Shown: positions 44,284 through 53,384 of the stretch, piece by piece
Position numbering within the stretch: position 1 is the stretch's first letter
Layout of the letters: every line of letters starts with the position of its first letter
Source: Sphingomonas sp.
Lineage (GTDB): Bacteria; Pseudomonadota; Alphaproteobacteria; Sphingomonadales; Sphingomonadaceae
Length of the DNA: 64,000 nucleotides
NCBI RefSeq assembly: GCF_019635455.1
Contig: NZ_JAHBZJ010000008.1
Span: forward strand, 108,145-172,144
Direction of reading: 5' to 3'
Position numbers and translations under genes: made by a program
Notes under the pieces: model-generated
Seen by the model: only the letters and a program-made list of their open reading frames with translations
Told to the model about the DNA's origin: nothing
The model's database searches: none

Positions 44284-45375
44284 CTATCGGCGCGGTGTGC
44301 CGAGATGTTGGTCGAAGAAGCGGGCGATCACCGCATAGGCTTCCATCGATTCGGGCATGTCGGGCCACACGAAAAAGGCGTGGGGCAGGCCGTCGAACAG
44401 ATAGAGATCGCTGTCCACGCCCATCCGCGACAGCCGCCGGTGCGCCAGCGTCAGCGCGCTCACCGCGAAGTCGCGGCTGCCGGCGAGCATCAGGGTCGGC
44501 GGCATCGCGCGCGTCTGTGCGTCGGACAGCAGGGGATAGGCACGGTCATCCGCGGCCGGCACACCGGCAAGATAGGCGGTCGGCAGCGTGTCCGGCAGGC
44601 GCGGCGCGGCCAGCGGCGCGCCACCGGTCGTCGGCCCGGCCAGATAGGGCGAATCGCCCGAATAGGGCGAGCCGGTGCCGCAAAAGGTTCCGATCGCGCC
44701 GGGGCGCGGCAGGCCGATGCTGCGAATCCACGCCGTTGCCTGGGCCGTGATGACGCCGCCAGCGGAGCAGCCATAGATGCCGATATTCGCCGCCCGGTAC
44801 CGCTTGAGCAGGGTGCGGTATACGGCGGTCACATCCTCCGACGCGGCGGGATAGCGATGTTCCGGGGCGAGCCGGTAATCGACGGTGATCACCCGCACGC
44901 CCATCGTCGCCGCGATCGGGATCGCCTCGACCAACGCACCGCTTCCCGATCCCCACATGAACGCGCCGCCATGAATGTTGATCAGCACCCGGCCCCGGTT
45001 TCGCGGCGCGATGCCGGCGGCGGGATCGACAATGTCCACCGTCACGCCGCCCATCTTCTCCCGGCGTTCCCGAGTGCGAAAATGCCGCCGCATCTCTGCC
45101 AGCCGGTCGTCATTGTAGCTCTGGTAGAAGGCGCGCTGTTTCGCGACGTCGCCGGCGATCTCTGCCGGCGCGGCGGCACCCTTCATCCGGGCGAGCACGG
45201 CCCGCGCCTCCGCGCTCAACTGATTGGAGACGGGTAGCGCGAACGCCGGCACATCGACCACCGCCGCCTGCTGCGCGGGCGCGGCGGACGCGATACAGGC
45301 GAGCAGGGCGGCCAGCATCGTGCGCGCCCCCGCGCGGCGAACGCCGCTATCTTCTCTCATCGATCTACTCCCCAT
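44284..45375 (-). CDS. Secreted alpha/beta hydrolase (esterase)
   Basis: A 363-residue HSL-type esterase with a signal peptide (hydrophobic run TMLAALLACIASAAPA, cleavage near AQQ). Oxyanion motif NIHGGAFMWGSG, nucleophile YGCSAGG, acid AGSRDFAVS, histidine GLPHAFFV. Two ATGs (45375 and 45360) each have a plausible ribosome site. Downstream of a TonB receptor, from which a strong hairpin separates it. Paralogue of the esterase at 55658 (shared VDVPAFALP/VDVPAFSLP). Probably cleaves an ester in the periplasm. Confidence 0.88.
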   Translation of the reverse strand: MGSRSMREDSGVRRAGARTMLAALLACIASAAPAQQAAVVDVPAFALPVSNQLSAEARAVLARMKGAAAPAEIAGDVAKQRAFYQSYNDDRLAEMRRHFRTRERREKMGGVTVDIVDPAAGIAPRNRGRVLINIHGGAFMWGSGSGALVEAIPIAATMGVRVITVDYRLAPEHRYPAASEDVTAVYRTLLKRYRAANIGIYGCSAGGVITAQATAWIRSIGLPRPGAIGTFCGTGSPYSGDSPYLAGPTTGGAPLAAPRLPDTLPTAYLAGVPAADDRAYPLLSDAQTRAMPPTLMLAGSRDFAVSALTLAHRRLSRMGVDSDLYLFDGLPHAFFVWPDMPESMEAYAVIARFFDQHLGTPRR

Positions 45376-45416
45376 GGATCCGCCTCCCGCTCCTTGGCCC
45401 GCACCCTAGCGATCAC

Positions 45417-45448
45417 GGCCCCGCAGCACATCCCTGCCCTGCGGGGCC
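45417..45448 (-). terminator. Strong intercistronic hairpin
   Basis: Perfect 10-bp stem GGCCCCGCAG/CTGCGGGGCC with a 12-base loop, 8 bp after the TonB receptor stop and before the esterase gene. No U-run. It may stop part of the transcripts or protect the receptor mRNA from 3' decay. Confidence 0.55.
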
Positions 45449-45455
45449 CCGGGCG

Positions 45456-47957
45456 TCAGAAGCGATAGACGGCGGTCGCCTGGAACGAGCGGCCGAAATT
45501 CGACCGCGCGATCACCGATCCGCCGGTCGTGCCGACGATGCGCGCATTGCCCTCGGTCAGGGCCAGCGTGTTGGTCAGGTTGGTGGCCGTCAGCTGAAGC
45601 TCGACCTTGTCGAACTTCACCGCCGCACCCAGGTCGAGCGTGTCATAGGCCGGGAGCTTCTGGAGGTTCTGGATGTCGGAGAAGCGGGACCCGGAATGGG
45701 TATATGCGCCGAACAGGGTGAAGTCGCCGCCATCGAACGGCACCGTGTAGCTGGGGCTGATCCGCGCCTGGAAATCGGGCTGGCGCGGAACCTTGTAGCC
45801 ATTCTGCACGCCGCTCGCGACGCCCGAATCGATGTCGCGGAACCGCGCGCGGAAGGCGGTGGCGTTGAACCCGATCGACAGGTTCTGCACCGGCCGGATC
45901 GCCCCCTCCAGCTCCGCGCCCCAGGTCCGCGATCCGGCGACGGCGATGACCGTGGTGATCGCATTGGTCGTCGGATTGACGATCTGCTGCGAATAGGTCT
46001 GCCCGACAAAGTCGTTGCGGAAGAAGGTCAGCGACGCATCGAGGAACCGGCTCGCCGTCTTGAAGCCCAGTTCATATTGCTTGATCTTCTGCACGGTACG
46101 GAACCCGCCCTGCACCTCGTCGAAGGTCGGGAAGCGGAAGCCCGAATTGATGCGCAGGAAGCTGGTGACCCGCGGCGTGATATAATAGTTCGCACCGGCG
46201 GTGTAGGACAGCTGGGTCTTCGAATAGTCGGCGCTGCGGGTCTGGCCGTTCAGGACCGAAACGCTGTTATTGTACACCGTCAGGACGTTGCCATCGAGAT
46301 TGCTGTTCGACGCCAGCCCGACGCTGCCGCTCACCTTGTAATGTTCAAGTCGGAGGCCGCCATCGATGCGCAGCCGGTCGTTCACCGTCCACTCGTCGGC
46401 CAGGAAGCCGGCGATGTTGGTGCCGCTGAAGCTGTCGCTGAAATTGTTGGTGGCAAAGCCGGTGAAGCCGTTCTTGGTGATCTGCGCCCCGTTGTTCAGC
46501 GTCACGTCGATCCGCCGCGCATTCGGCTCGAACGCCAGCAGCGCGTTGTTCCCCTGATACCACAGGTCGCCGATCCGGTGGCTGGCGAAATAGGAACCCA
46601 GCGTGATCGCATGATCGCCCAGATCGCGGCTGACCCGCAGATCGGTTGTGAAGGTTTCGACGCTCTTGTCCACCGCCCAGAAGCCGGCGACGATCACCGG
46701 CTGGTTGCCGTCGGTGATCGTCGCGCCGGAGGACGAGAATTTGGCGGTGCCGCCGGTCGCGACGCCCCCGGCGGCGACGATCGACGGCGTCGCGTTGATC
46801 GCGGTCACGCGCCCCGCGATATAGGCGCTGATCGTGGTCGGCACCGCGCTGGTGAAGATCGCCCGCGTATCGGTGGTTCCGGTCAGATAGCCGACCTTAC
46901 CCGAAATCCGCCAGTCGCCGGGGGTGAATTCGAAATTGCCGCCGAACTGGGTCAGGTCGATCGTGCGCCCGTCGGAAAAGTCGAAGCCGGTCGTACCGGG
47001 CGTGGTCCCGGCCGAGGTTTCGAAGGTGAGCAGCCGCGTATCCTCACCCGCCAGCGTGTCCTTGCGCTGATCGAAATAGGAATAGGGCCGCAGCTTGCCG
47101 TCGGTGCCGACCAGCAGCGGCGCGCCGGTGAAGAAGATGTTCGAATCCTTTACCCGCCGCGCCCAGAAGGTGATTTCGCCGGTGTCGAACCGGCGGGTGA
47201 GCGTGCCGCTGATCTGGCCGCCCTGGTCCGCCTTGTACTGCGGGTCGCGCACGCCGTCGCTGACCCGGTAGAAGCCGCCGACCGTCGCGTACCAGCCCTC
47301 GCCGATCTTGCCCCCCACGAACCCGTCGAACCGGTAGAGCCCCTCGGCCCCGACGGTCACCCGCGCGCTGCCCTCCGGCGTATCCTTTCCGGTTTTCTGG
47401 ATGAAGTTGAGCGTGATACCCGGCTGTCCATTCGAGAAGATCGGGCTGGGACCGCCGCGCAGCACCTCGACGCGTTCGACGGTATCGTCGATGCGGAACA
47501 TGCTGAAGCTCTCGATAAAGCTCAGCGTATTGGGCGGCAGCAGCGTCGTTCCGTCGATCTGCACGGTCGAAAACTGGCCGCCGCCATTCATCGGAAAGCC
47601 GCGCACGCCGACACGCAGACCCGCGACGCCGCCGGAGGATTCGATGTAAGTACCCGGCACCGTCTTCAGCACGTCCGCGGTGCTCAGCGGCGTCGTGCGC
47701 TGGATCGTCTCGGCATCGACCGTGGTGATCGAAAAGCCGGCATCCAGCCGCTTGAGGCCCTTCGACGCGGTCCCGGTGACAACGATATCATTCGAGCCTG
47801 AAGAAGTATCGGCCGGCGCGGTGCCGTCCTGCGCCGGCGCGGCCGGATCGGCTTCGCCGGCCGTGCCGGGGCCGGCGGCGAATGCCGTCGCGGGAATCAG
47901 AACCAGTGCAAGCGAGAGCGCCGAAGCCGTCGTCTTGAAGCGTGTCAGCATGTTCAT
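45456..47957 (-). CDS. TonB-dependent outer-membrane receptor
   Basis: An 833-residue receptor: signal peptide (SALSLALVLIPATAFAA), TonB box DIVVTGTA, plug (VRGFPMNGGGQFSTVQIDG, VEVLRGGPSPIFSNGQPG), barrel ending in AVYRF. It follows the sugar-type MFS gene by 52 bp and carries AAGGA before its ATG, so MFS, receptor and esterase look like one operon. The plug residues match those of the receptor at 53385, so the two are close paralogues. Probable substrate: a sugar ester or glycoside. Confidence 0.92.
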   Translation of the reverse strand: MNMLTRFKTTASALSLALVLIPATAFAAGPGTAGEADPAAPAQDGTAPADTSSGSNDIVVTGTASKGLKRLDAGFSITTVDAETIQRTTPLSTADVLKTVPGTYIESSGGVAGLRVGVRGFPMNGGGQFSTVQIDGTTLLPPNTLSFIESFSMFRIDDTVERVEVLRGGPSPIFSNGQPGITLNFIQKTGKDTPEGSARVTVGAEGLYRFDGFVGGKIGEGWYATVGGFYRVSDGVRDPQYKADQGGQISGTLTRRFDTGEITFWARRVKDSNIFFTGAPLLVGTDGKLRPYSYFDQRKDTLAGEDTRLLTFETSAGTTPGTTGFDFSDGRTIDLTQFGGNFEFTPGDWRISGKVGYLTGTTDTRAIFTSAVPTTISAYIAGRVTAINATPSIVAAGGVATGGTAKFSSSGATITDGNQPVIVAGFWAVDKSVETFTTDLRVSRDLGDHAITLGSYFASHRIGDLWYQGNNALLAFEPNARRIDVTLNNGAQITKNGFTGFATNNFSDSFSGTNIAGFLADEWTVNDRLRIDGGLRLEHYKVSGSVGLASNSNLDGNVLTVYNNSVSVLNGQTRSADYSKTQLSYTAGANYYITPRVTSFLRINSGFRFPTFDEVQGGFRTVQKIKQYELGFKTASRFLDASLTFFRNDFVGQTYSQQIVNPTTNAITTVIAVAGSRTWGAELEGAIRPVQNLSIGFNATAFRARFRDIDSGVASGVQNGYKVPRQPDFQARISPSYTVPFDGGDFTLFGAYTHSGSRFSDIQNLQKLPAYDTLDLGAAVKFDKVELQLTATNLTNTLALTEGNARIVGTTGGSVIARSNFGRSFQATAVYRF

Positions 47958-48009
47958 GTGGTCGTTCCTTTTCCCGGGTCGCCGCGATTGGCGAAGCCCA
48001 AAGCCAACA

Positions 48010-49281
48010 TCATTCGGATTGAACGGGCATTTGATCCCTGCCCAACAGGATACGCAGCACTGGCAACAGCAACAGGACCGAAACGGTCGGAATCAGCACC
48101 AGCCGAAAGGCGCTGACCCCGCCCAGCAGGGCGAAGACCTTTCCGGTCAGGAAGGAACCGGTCGCGCCCCCAAGCGCTGAAAACACGATGATGAGGCCGG
48201 TCATCGCCGCATGGCGCGCGCGCGGCAGCGACGAGAGAATGGCGGAATTGAGCGTCGGGTAGATCGGTGCCAGGCACAGGCCGATCATCGGCATCACCAG
48301 GATCGACACCGGCGCCGTCGCCCAGCTCATCTGCGCCTGGGGCGGCGCGGCGCCAGCGAGCGGCACCACCAGCAGGATGACTAGCGCTACCCCGCACAGG
48401 CACCCGGCAAGGACCGGGAACCATCCGACCAGCCGGATCAGCCCCCCCGCGCCCAGCCGCCCGACCGCGAGCGCCCCGGCGAACAGGCTGGCCGCCTGCA
48501 CGCTCATCGCCGGCGGCAGGTGCAGCACCTCGGCATTGAAGGTCGGGAGCCAGCTGCCCACGCCCTGTTCGATCAGAACGTAGAGAAAGGCGGACAGCGC
48601 GAACACCTGAATCAACGGCCGACCCAGCAGGCCCGCCATCGCGCGCATATCGCCGCGAATGCCGGTCGAGTTCGGATCGATTGCATCGCTCTCGTCGAAC
48701 GGGTTGCTGAGGATCAGCATCAAATTGACGGCCGCCAGCCCCGCCAGCACCCAATAGACGTTGAGCCAGCCGGGCGACGCCGGATTGCGCGGGTCGATAA
48801 AGGCGGCGAACAGCCAATAGCCTGCAAGCACGCCGACCATGAAGATCCCCTCGATCGCGTTGGTCAGCGAAGCGTGGGACCGGGCATCGGGCGTGATCAG
48901 CCCGATCGTCGCATAGGTCGATGTCTTGACCAGGGCGAACCCGATGCCGGTGAGCACGAACAACAGTTTCACCGTCGCGAAGGACGGTAGAAGCGGCATC
49001 GCCGCCGTCCCCGCGATCACCAGCGCGAGCGCGAGCATCATGCCGCGCCGATAGCCGATCCGCGGGAGCGCCGCCGCCGCGATGCACGAGATGACGGCGA
49101 TCGGCAGGTCCTTGAACGCCTCAAGCGCGGCGGCTCGGCCATTGTCGATGCCGAAGGTGGCGACCGACTGGAGGATGACCGCGCCGACACTGTTCAGCAG
49201 GATCGCGAAGGTGACATAGGTCAGCGCCAGTGCAGCCACCAGCGGCCAGCGCCGTTCCCGACGCGGGAGCGTCGCGCTCAT
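48010..49281 (-). CDS. MFS permease, sugar type
   Basis: A 423-residue permease with about twelve transmembrane helices. The layout (TNAIEGIFMVGVLAGYWLFAAF, and VGSWLPTFNAEVL in the second half) resembles the FucP/glucose-galactose branch (FHS) of the MFS. Likely imports a monosaccharide or a sugar product of the trehalase and esterase. Preceded by a LacI-type operator-like palindrome at 49500-49521. Confidence 0.85.
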   Translation of the reverse strand: MSATLPRRERRWPLVAALALTYVTFAILLNSVGAVILQSVATFGIDNGRAAALEAFKDLPIAVISCIAAAALPRIGYRRGMMLALALVIAGTAAMPLLPSFATVKLLFVLTGIGFALVKTSTYATIGLITPDARSHASLTNAIEGIFMVGVLAGYWLFAAFIDPRNPASPGWLNVYWVLAGLAAVNLMLILSNPFDESDAIDPNSTGIRGDMRAMAGLLGRPLIQVFALSAFLYVLIEQGVGSWLPTFNAEVLHLPPAMSVQAASLFAGALAVGRLGAGGLIRLVGWFPVLAGCLCGVALVILLVVPLAGAAPPQAQMSWATAPVSILVMPMIGLCLAPIYPTLNSAILSSLPRARHAAMTGLIIVFSALGGATGSFLTGKVFALLGGVSAFRLVLIPTVSVLLLLPVLRILLGRDQMPVQSE

Positions 49282-49499
49282 GCGACGCCCCCTGCCCGAA
49301 CGTGCGGCGGGAACCGGGGATCAGAACTGGGGGAAACCGCGCAGGATCGCGTCGGCATCAACCTCAGAGGGCGCAAGACTCGCGCTCGCCCAACGCTCGA
49401 AGACCGCCAGACATCGGAATTTCCCCTCCCCGTCGCCCTTGCATGTTTGCAGGTGCGCGAACGCTCCGGGTATCAGTGATCGCCAGCCGTTGCCACAGA

Positions 49500-49521
49500 A
49501 AAATGATATCGTTGTCATTTT
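49500..49521. promoter_or_regulatory. LacI-type operator candidate
   Basis: A palindrome centred on CG (49510-49511) with 8 of 10 positions matching between arms; the core reads AATGATATCGTTGTCATT. CG-centred sites of this shape are typical LacI-family operators. It lies between the LacI gene and the MFS-receptor-esterase operon. Confidence 0.6.
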
Positions 49522-49526
49522 CCACT

Positions 49527-50546
49527 TCACGTTTCGCGACGGGTGAGGGATACCGGCAGGATATGGGATTCGGGGGAGCGATGCCGGGCGGGATGGAGTT
49601 GCGCGAGCATCGCCGATGCCAGCAAGCGGCCACCGGCGGTCCAGTCCTGCCGGATGCTGGTCAATTGCGGCCGATGCGCCGCCGCCGCCGGCGAATCGTC
49701 GTAGCCGACGACCGCGATCCGGTCGCGCCAAGCTATCCCCGCGGCATTCAGCGCGTCCATCGCGCCGATCGCGACCAGGTCGCTCTGCGCGAAGATTCCA
49801 TCGAACGCCGCGCCGCCCGCCAGCACCGCCTCCATCGCCGATCGGCCGCCTTCGCGGGTGAAGTCACAGCTTCGCACATCGACGAGTGCGGCGCCCCGTT
49901 TGCCATCGATCGACTCTCGAAAACCGGCAAGGCGATCGGCCACTTCGGCGTGCGACGTATCGCCGAGAAATATCAGCCGCGCCCCCCGCGCGAGCAGGTG
50001 CGCGGCGGCCAGTCGCCCGCCCTCGCGATTGTCGCTGCCCACGACCGCCACGCCCATCGTCGTTTCGGTGCCATCATCCGCACCCCACACGACCAGCGGC
50101 AGTTCGAGCGCGGCGAGCGAGCGCACCATCTGGTGGTTTGCGCCCTGCCCCAGCACGACGATGCCGCTCGCGTCCCGCGCTTCGGCGGCCATTTCGGGAT
50201 CGCCGGTGGCAAGCACGACGGCAAATCCCGCCGCTGCACACTGCTGCACGATCCCGCCCAGCAGTGCGAGGGGGAAGGGATCGTACATCGGTCGCTCTTC
50301 GCTGACCTTCATCTCGACGATCACGGCGATCCGCCGCCGCTGTTGCAGGCGCAGGTCGCGCGCCGCCAGATTGACGCGGTAGCCCAGCGCCTCGGCCGTC
50401 TCGCGGACCTTTTGCCGCACGTCCGCACGCACCAGCGGGCTGTCGCGCATCGCCCGCGAAACGGTGATTTTCGAAACCCCCACAGCGCGCGCGACGTCGC
50501 TCAACGTGATGCGTTTCGGGGCGCCCTCGGAATCTGCGGATTTCAT
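49527..50546 (-). CDS. LacI-family transcriptional regulator
   Basis: A 339-residue LacI-type repressor: HTH LSDVARAVGVSKITVSRAMRD, hinge LAARDLRLQQ, sensor domain (VVGSDNREGGRLAA, VVGYDDSPAAAAHRPQLTSI). ATG 50546 chosen; 50567 is an alternative. It most likely represses the MFS-receptor-esterase operon downstream through the palindrome at 49500, and possibly the trehalase on the other side. Confidence 0.9.
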   Translation of the reverse strand: MKSADSEGAPKRITLSDVARAVGVSKITVSRAMRDSPLVRADVRQKVRETAEALGYRVNLAARDLRLQQRRRIAVIVEMKVSEERPMYDPFPLALLGGIVQQCAAAGFAVVLATGDPEMAAEARDASGIVVLGQGANHQMVRSLAALELPLVVWGADDGTETTMGVAVVGSDNREGGRLAAAHLLARGARLIFLGDTSHAEVADRLAGFRESIDGKRGAALVDVRSCDFTREGGRSAMEAVLAGGAAFDGIFAQSDLVAIGAMDALNAAGIAWRDRIAVVGYDDSPAAAAHRPQLTSIRQDWTAGGRLLASAMLAQLHPARHRSPESHILPVSLTRRET

Positions 50547-50653
50547 GTCTCTTGGCCGCAATCGCATAACGCGGCGGCTCCGGCTGTCAAAGCAATCCGA
50601 AAGCGCCGCGACGGTGCGGGGTTCCCGTCTTCACAGGGCAGGAACAACGTCCG

Positions 50654-51025
50654 ATGAGCAACGTCGTACTTGCGCCCCTGACGGACGACGAACTGGACGC
50701 GGATCAGCGCGCGCTGATCGCGCCCTATGCAGAGCGGGATCGCGATTACGCCATGTTCCGCACGATGCTGCACAACCAGCCGGCGATGGCGCCATTCGGC
50801 AGCTGGGGCGGCTACATCCTCTCACGCGCGAACAGCCTGACCAGCCGCCAGCGCGAGATCGTCATCCACGAAAAGCGGGCGAAGAACGTGCCGATCGGGC
50901 GGATGGGAAGCGGCGCCGATACCGCCTTCGCCGCCCTGTTCCGCGCCAGCGACGAGGCCGGCTTCATCACCGGCGCGATCCTGCCCGTGGACGGGGGATC
51001 ATCGATCAAACTCGCCGTGGGATGA
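50654..51025 (+). pseudogene. In-frame fusion relic: carboxymuconolactone-decarboxylase-like head with SDR tail
   Basis: 123 residues from two unrelated families. Up to about residue 71 (VVLAPLTDDELDADQRALI, WGGYILSRANSLTSRQREIVI) it matches the start of AhpD/carboxymuconolactone-decarboxylase-like proteins, cut just before the catalytic CxxxH region. The rest (NVPIGRMGSGADTAFAALF, ASDEAGFITGAILPVDGG) is the C terminus of an SDR, without cofactor loop or catalytic Tyr. Neither half can work alone. A single deletion joining two neighbouring genes explains it. Possibly still translated, since AGGGCAGGA precedes the ATG. Confidence 0.7.
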
Positions 51026-51037
51026 GCCGCCCTTCAT

Positions 51038-51050
51038 CTTGACTGTCAAG
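51038..51050. promoter_or_regulatory. Perfect palindrome upstream of trehalase
   Basis: CTTGACTGTCAAG, 6-bp arms around one base, about 50 bp before the trehalase ATG. A near copy (CTTCACTGTCAAG) lies upstream of the esterase at 55658. Possibly an operator shared by the two units. Confidence 0.4.
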
Positions 51051-51100
51051 ATTATCCAACCAAAATCCGCCAGCAAAATAGAGAGAAGAGGAACCACCCG

Positions 51101-52717
51101 ATGGCCCCGAGCAACAGAGTCCGACTCTCGCTCCGAACGGCGTTCGCCGTGATCGCCGCGCTGGCGCTGACCGCCCAGTCGGCACCGCCGACGCCGACGC
51201 CGCCCTCCCCCTCCGACCTGTATGGCGAGTTGTTCGTGCGCGTGCAGGAAGGGCGGTTGTTCGGGGACAACAAGACGTTCGTCGATGCGATTCCGCGGCG
51301 CGCGCCAGACGCGATCATGGCCGATTACCGTCGAAGCCCCCCGGCCGACGCCCAGGCGCTGCGCAGCTTCGTCCTCGAAAACTTCGCGGTTCCCGGTGTG
51401 GAAGAGAACCCGCGCCTGCCGCTGCGTGCGCATGTTCGCGCGCTGTGGCCCGAACTCGTGCGCCAACCCGAGCCCGCCGTCGCCGGCGGATCGAAAATCC
51501 CGCTGCCCGCCCCCTATGTCGTGCCGGGCGGGCGGTTCCGCGAAATCTATTACTGGGACAGCTATTTCACGATGCTGGGCCTTCAGGTCGATGGGCGACA
51601 GGATCTGGTCGAATCGATGCTCGACGATTTCGTCAGCCTGGTCGAACGATACGGCCATATCCCGAACGGCACCCGCACCTATTATCTCAGCCGGTCGCAA
51701 CCGCCCTTTTTCGGACTGATGCTGGACCTTGGCCGCACCGGGGACAAGGCGATGAAGGCACGGCGCCTGGCCGCGTTGCGCACCGAATATGGATTCTGGA
51801 TGGCGGGAAGCGGCTGCGTCGCCAGAACCGGCGCGTGCGAGCGCGTGGTGGCGATGCCGGATGGCAGCCTGCTCAACCGCTATTGGGACGGCCGCGACAC
51901 GCCGCGCGATGAATCCTTCGCAGAGGATCGCGCCACCGCCGCGCAGGTGAAGGGACGCCCGGCCCCGGCGGTATGGCGCGATCTGCGCGCCGCGGCCGAA
52001 AGCGGCTGGGACTTCAGTTCGCGCTGGTTCGCCGATGGCGCGACGCTGGCGACGATCCACACCACCGATATCGTACCGATCGATCTCAACGCGTTGCTCT
52101 ATGCCGTGGAGAAGCGGATCGGCGCCGGCTGCGCCGCGGCGGGCGACGTGCGCTGCGCGGCGGACTTTGCCGGGCGCGCCGAACGGCGGCGGCGGGCGGT
52201 GGACCGTTATCTGTGGGTGTCGAGCGGCGGGCGCTATGCCGACTGGAACCGCGTCACGCGCGCGCCGACCCCGGTGCTGTCGGCGGCGACGCTCTACCCG
52301 CTGTTCGTCGGCATGGCCTCCGCGAAACAGGCTGATGCGGTCGCGGCCCTGACGACGCGCGATCTGGTCGCACAGGGCGGGCTGCGCACCACCCGCAATG
52401 CCACCGGCCAGCAATGGGATACGCCCAATGGCTGGGCGCCGCTGCAATGGATCGCGATCGATGGCCTTGCCCGCTACGGCCATAAGGATCTGGCGCACGA
52501 CGTCGCCGCGCGCTGGCTCGACACGGTGGCGCGCACCTATGCCGAAACCGGCAAGATGCTTGAGAAATATGACGTCGAGGAGCGCAAGCCCGGCGGCGGT
52601 GGCGAATATCCGCTTCAGGACGGGTTCGGCTGGACCAATGGGATCGCCAGCGCCCTGCTCGCGCGATATCCCGACCTGGATCGCCCGGCCGCCGCCCCTG
52701 CCCCATCAACGCCTTAA
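51101..52717 (+). CDS. treA: Periplasmic trehalase (GH37)
   Basis: A 538-residue GH37 alpha,alpha-trehalase splitting trehalose into two glucose. Signal peptide (LRTAFAVIAALALTAQSAP), signature 1 PGGRFREIYYWDSYF, signature 2 QWDTPNGWAPLQW, acid region ESGWDFSSRW and the C-terminal base region GEYPLQDGFGWTNGI. Full family length. Preceded by a perfect palindrome, followed by a strong hairpin. Neighbouring sugar-type MFS and LacI genes fit trehalose or glucose use. Confidence 0.93.
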   Translation: MAPSNRVRLSLRTAFAVIAALALTAQSAPPTPTPPSPSDLYGELFVRVQEGRLFGDNKTFVDAIPRRAPDAIMADYRRSPPADAQALRSFVLENFAVPGVEENPRLPLRAHVRALWPELVRQPEPAVAGGSKIPLPAPYVVPGGRFREIYYWDSYFTMLGLQVDGRQDLVESMLDDFVSLVERYGHIPNGTRTYYLSRSQPPFFGLMLDLGRTGDKAMKARRLAALRTEYGFWMAGSGCVARTGACERVVAMPDGSLLNRYWDGRDTPRDESFAEDRATAAQVKGRPAPAVWRDLRAAAESGWDFSSRWFADGATLATIHTTDIVPIDLNALLYAVEKRIGAGCAAAGDVRCAADFAGRAERRRRAVDRYLWVSSGGRYADWNRVTRAPTPVLSAATLYPLFVGMASAKQADAVAALTTRDLVAQGGLRTTRNATGQQWDTPNGWAPLQWIAIDGLARYGHKDLAHDVAARWLDTVARTYAETGKMLEKYDVEERKPGGGGEYPLQDGFGWTNGIASALLARYPDLDRPAAAPAPSTP

Positions 52718-52756
52718 GGTCGCCTGACTTTATTCGGGCGGCGGTTTCGCCTAATG

Positions 52757-52792
52757 CCCCTGGGCTTTGCAGCGCGCTGCGCGCCCCAGGGG
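52757..52792 (+). terminator. Hairpin after trehalase, overlapping a ribosome site
   Basis: Arms CCCCTGGG (52757-52764) and CCCAGGGG (52785-52792) are perfectly complementary; the loop contains a further palindrome GCAGCGCGCTGC. It may end trehalase transcripts, and its right arm contains the AGGGG that serves the MarR gene at 52800. It could thus limit translation of that gene. Confidence 0.5.
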
Positions 52793-52799
52793 TATCTTA

Positions 52800-53318
52800 T
52801 TGCTCGATGCACATCTTCAGGTAGCGCGCCTGACGCGTGAACTGGCTTCGCACCTGCTTGAACGTGCGGTCATCACCGCGCGCCATCTCGACATCGGTGT
52901 GACCGAGGTACGTGCGGTCGAGCAGCTCTATCTGAGCGGGTCCATGACCTCCGGCGAATTGGGCCGCAGCCTGGCGCTGACCAGCGGATCGGTCACCGCG
53001 CTGGTCAACCGATTGCTGAAGCGTGGGCTGGTCGATCGCCAGGTCGATGAGAATGACCGCAGGCGCGTGCGCATTTCGGTGCGTGCCGATCGGGTCGACG
53101 AGTTTCTTGCCGCCTATGCCACGACGATCGCGGGCGGTCAGCAGATCGTCGAGCGCTTTTCGGACGCGGATCTGACGACGGTGGTCCGGTTTCTGACCGC
53201 ATATCGCGATGCGTCCGTGCTGGCGACCGGCATGCTGGCCGGGGAACTGCCGGACAACCGGACAAAAAATGGCCGGCAACCGAAGCTGCCGGCCAGTCCG
53301 GAGGATCCTGATGCGTAG
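52800..53318 (+). CDS. MarR-family transcriptional regulator
   Basis: A 172-residue winged-helix regulator: GVTEVRAVEQLYLSG, GELGRSLALTSGSVTALVNRLLKRGLV and wing RQVDENDRRRVRISV. The start is probably TTG at 52800, behind AGGGG; an upstream TTG at 52767 falls inside the hairpin. Last 30 residues are a charged tail. Convergent with the receptor gene at 53385. Target unknown; could govern the palindromes at 51038 and 56779. Confidence 0.83.
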   Translation: MLDAHLQVARLTRELASHLLERAVITARHLDIGVTEVRAVEQLYLSGSMTSGELGRSLALTSGSVTALVNRLLKRGLVDRQVDENDRRRVRISVRADRVDEFLAAYATTIAGGQQIVERFSDADLTTVVRFLTAYRDASVLATGMLAGELPDNRTKNGRQPKLPASPEDPDA

Positions 53319-53384
53319 GGGCGCCGGGATCCGGGGCGGGACGCCGACGCGCCACGCCCGGCCCATGGGCCGCCCCGCCGCCCC

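Noticed and set aside
45696..47801. Plus-strand frame of 701 codons
   Set aside because: Shadow of the TonB receptor; no recognisable domain.
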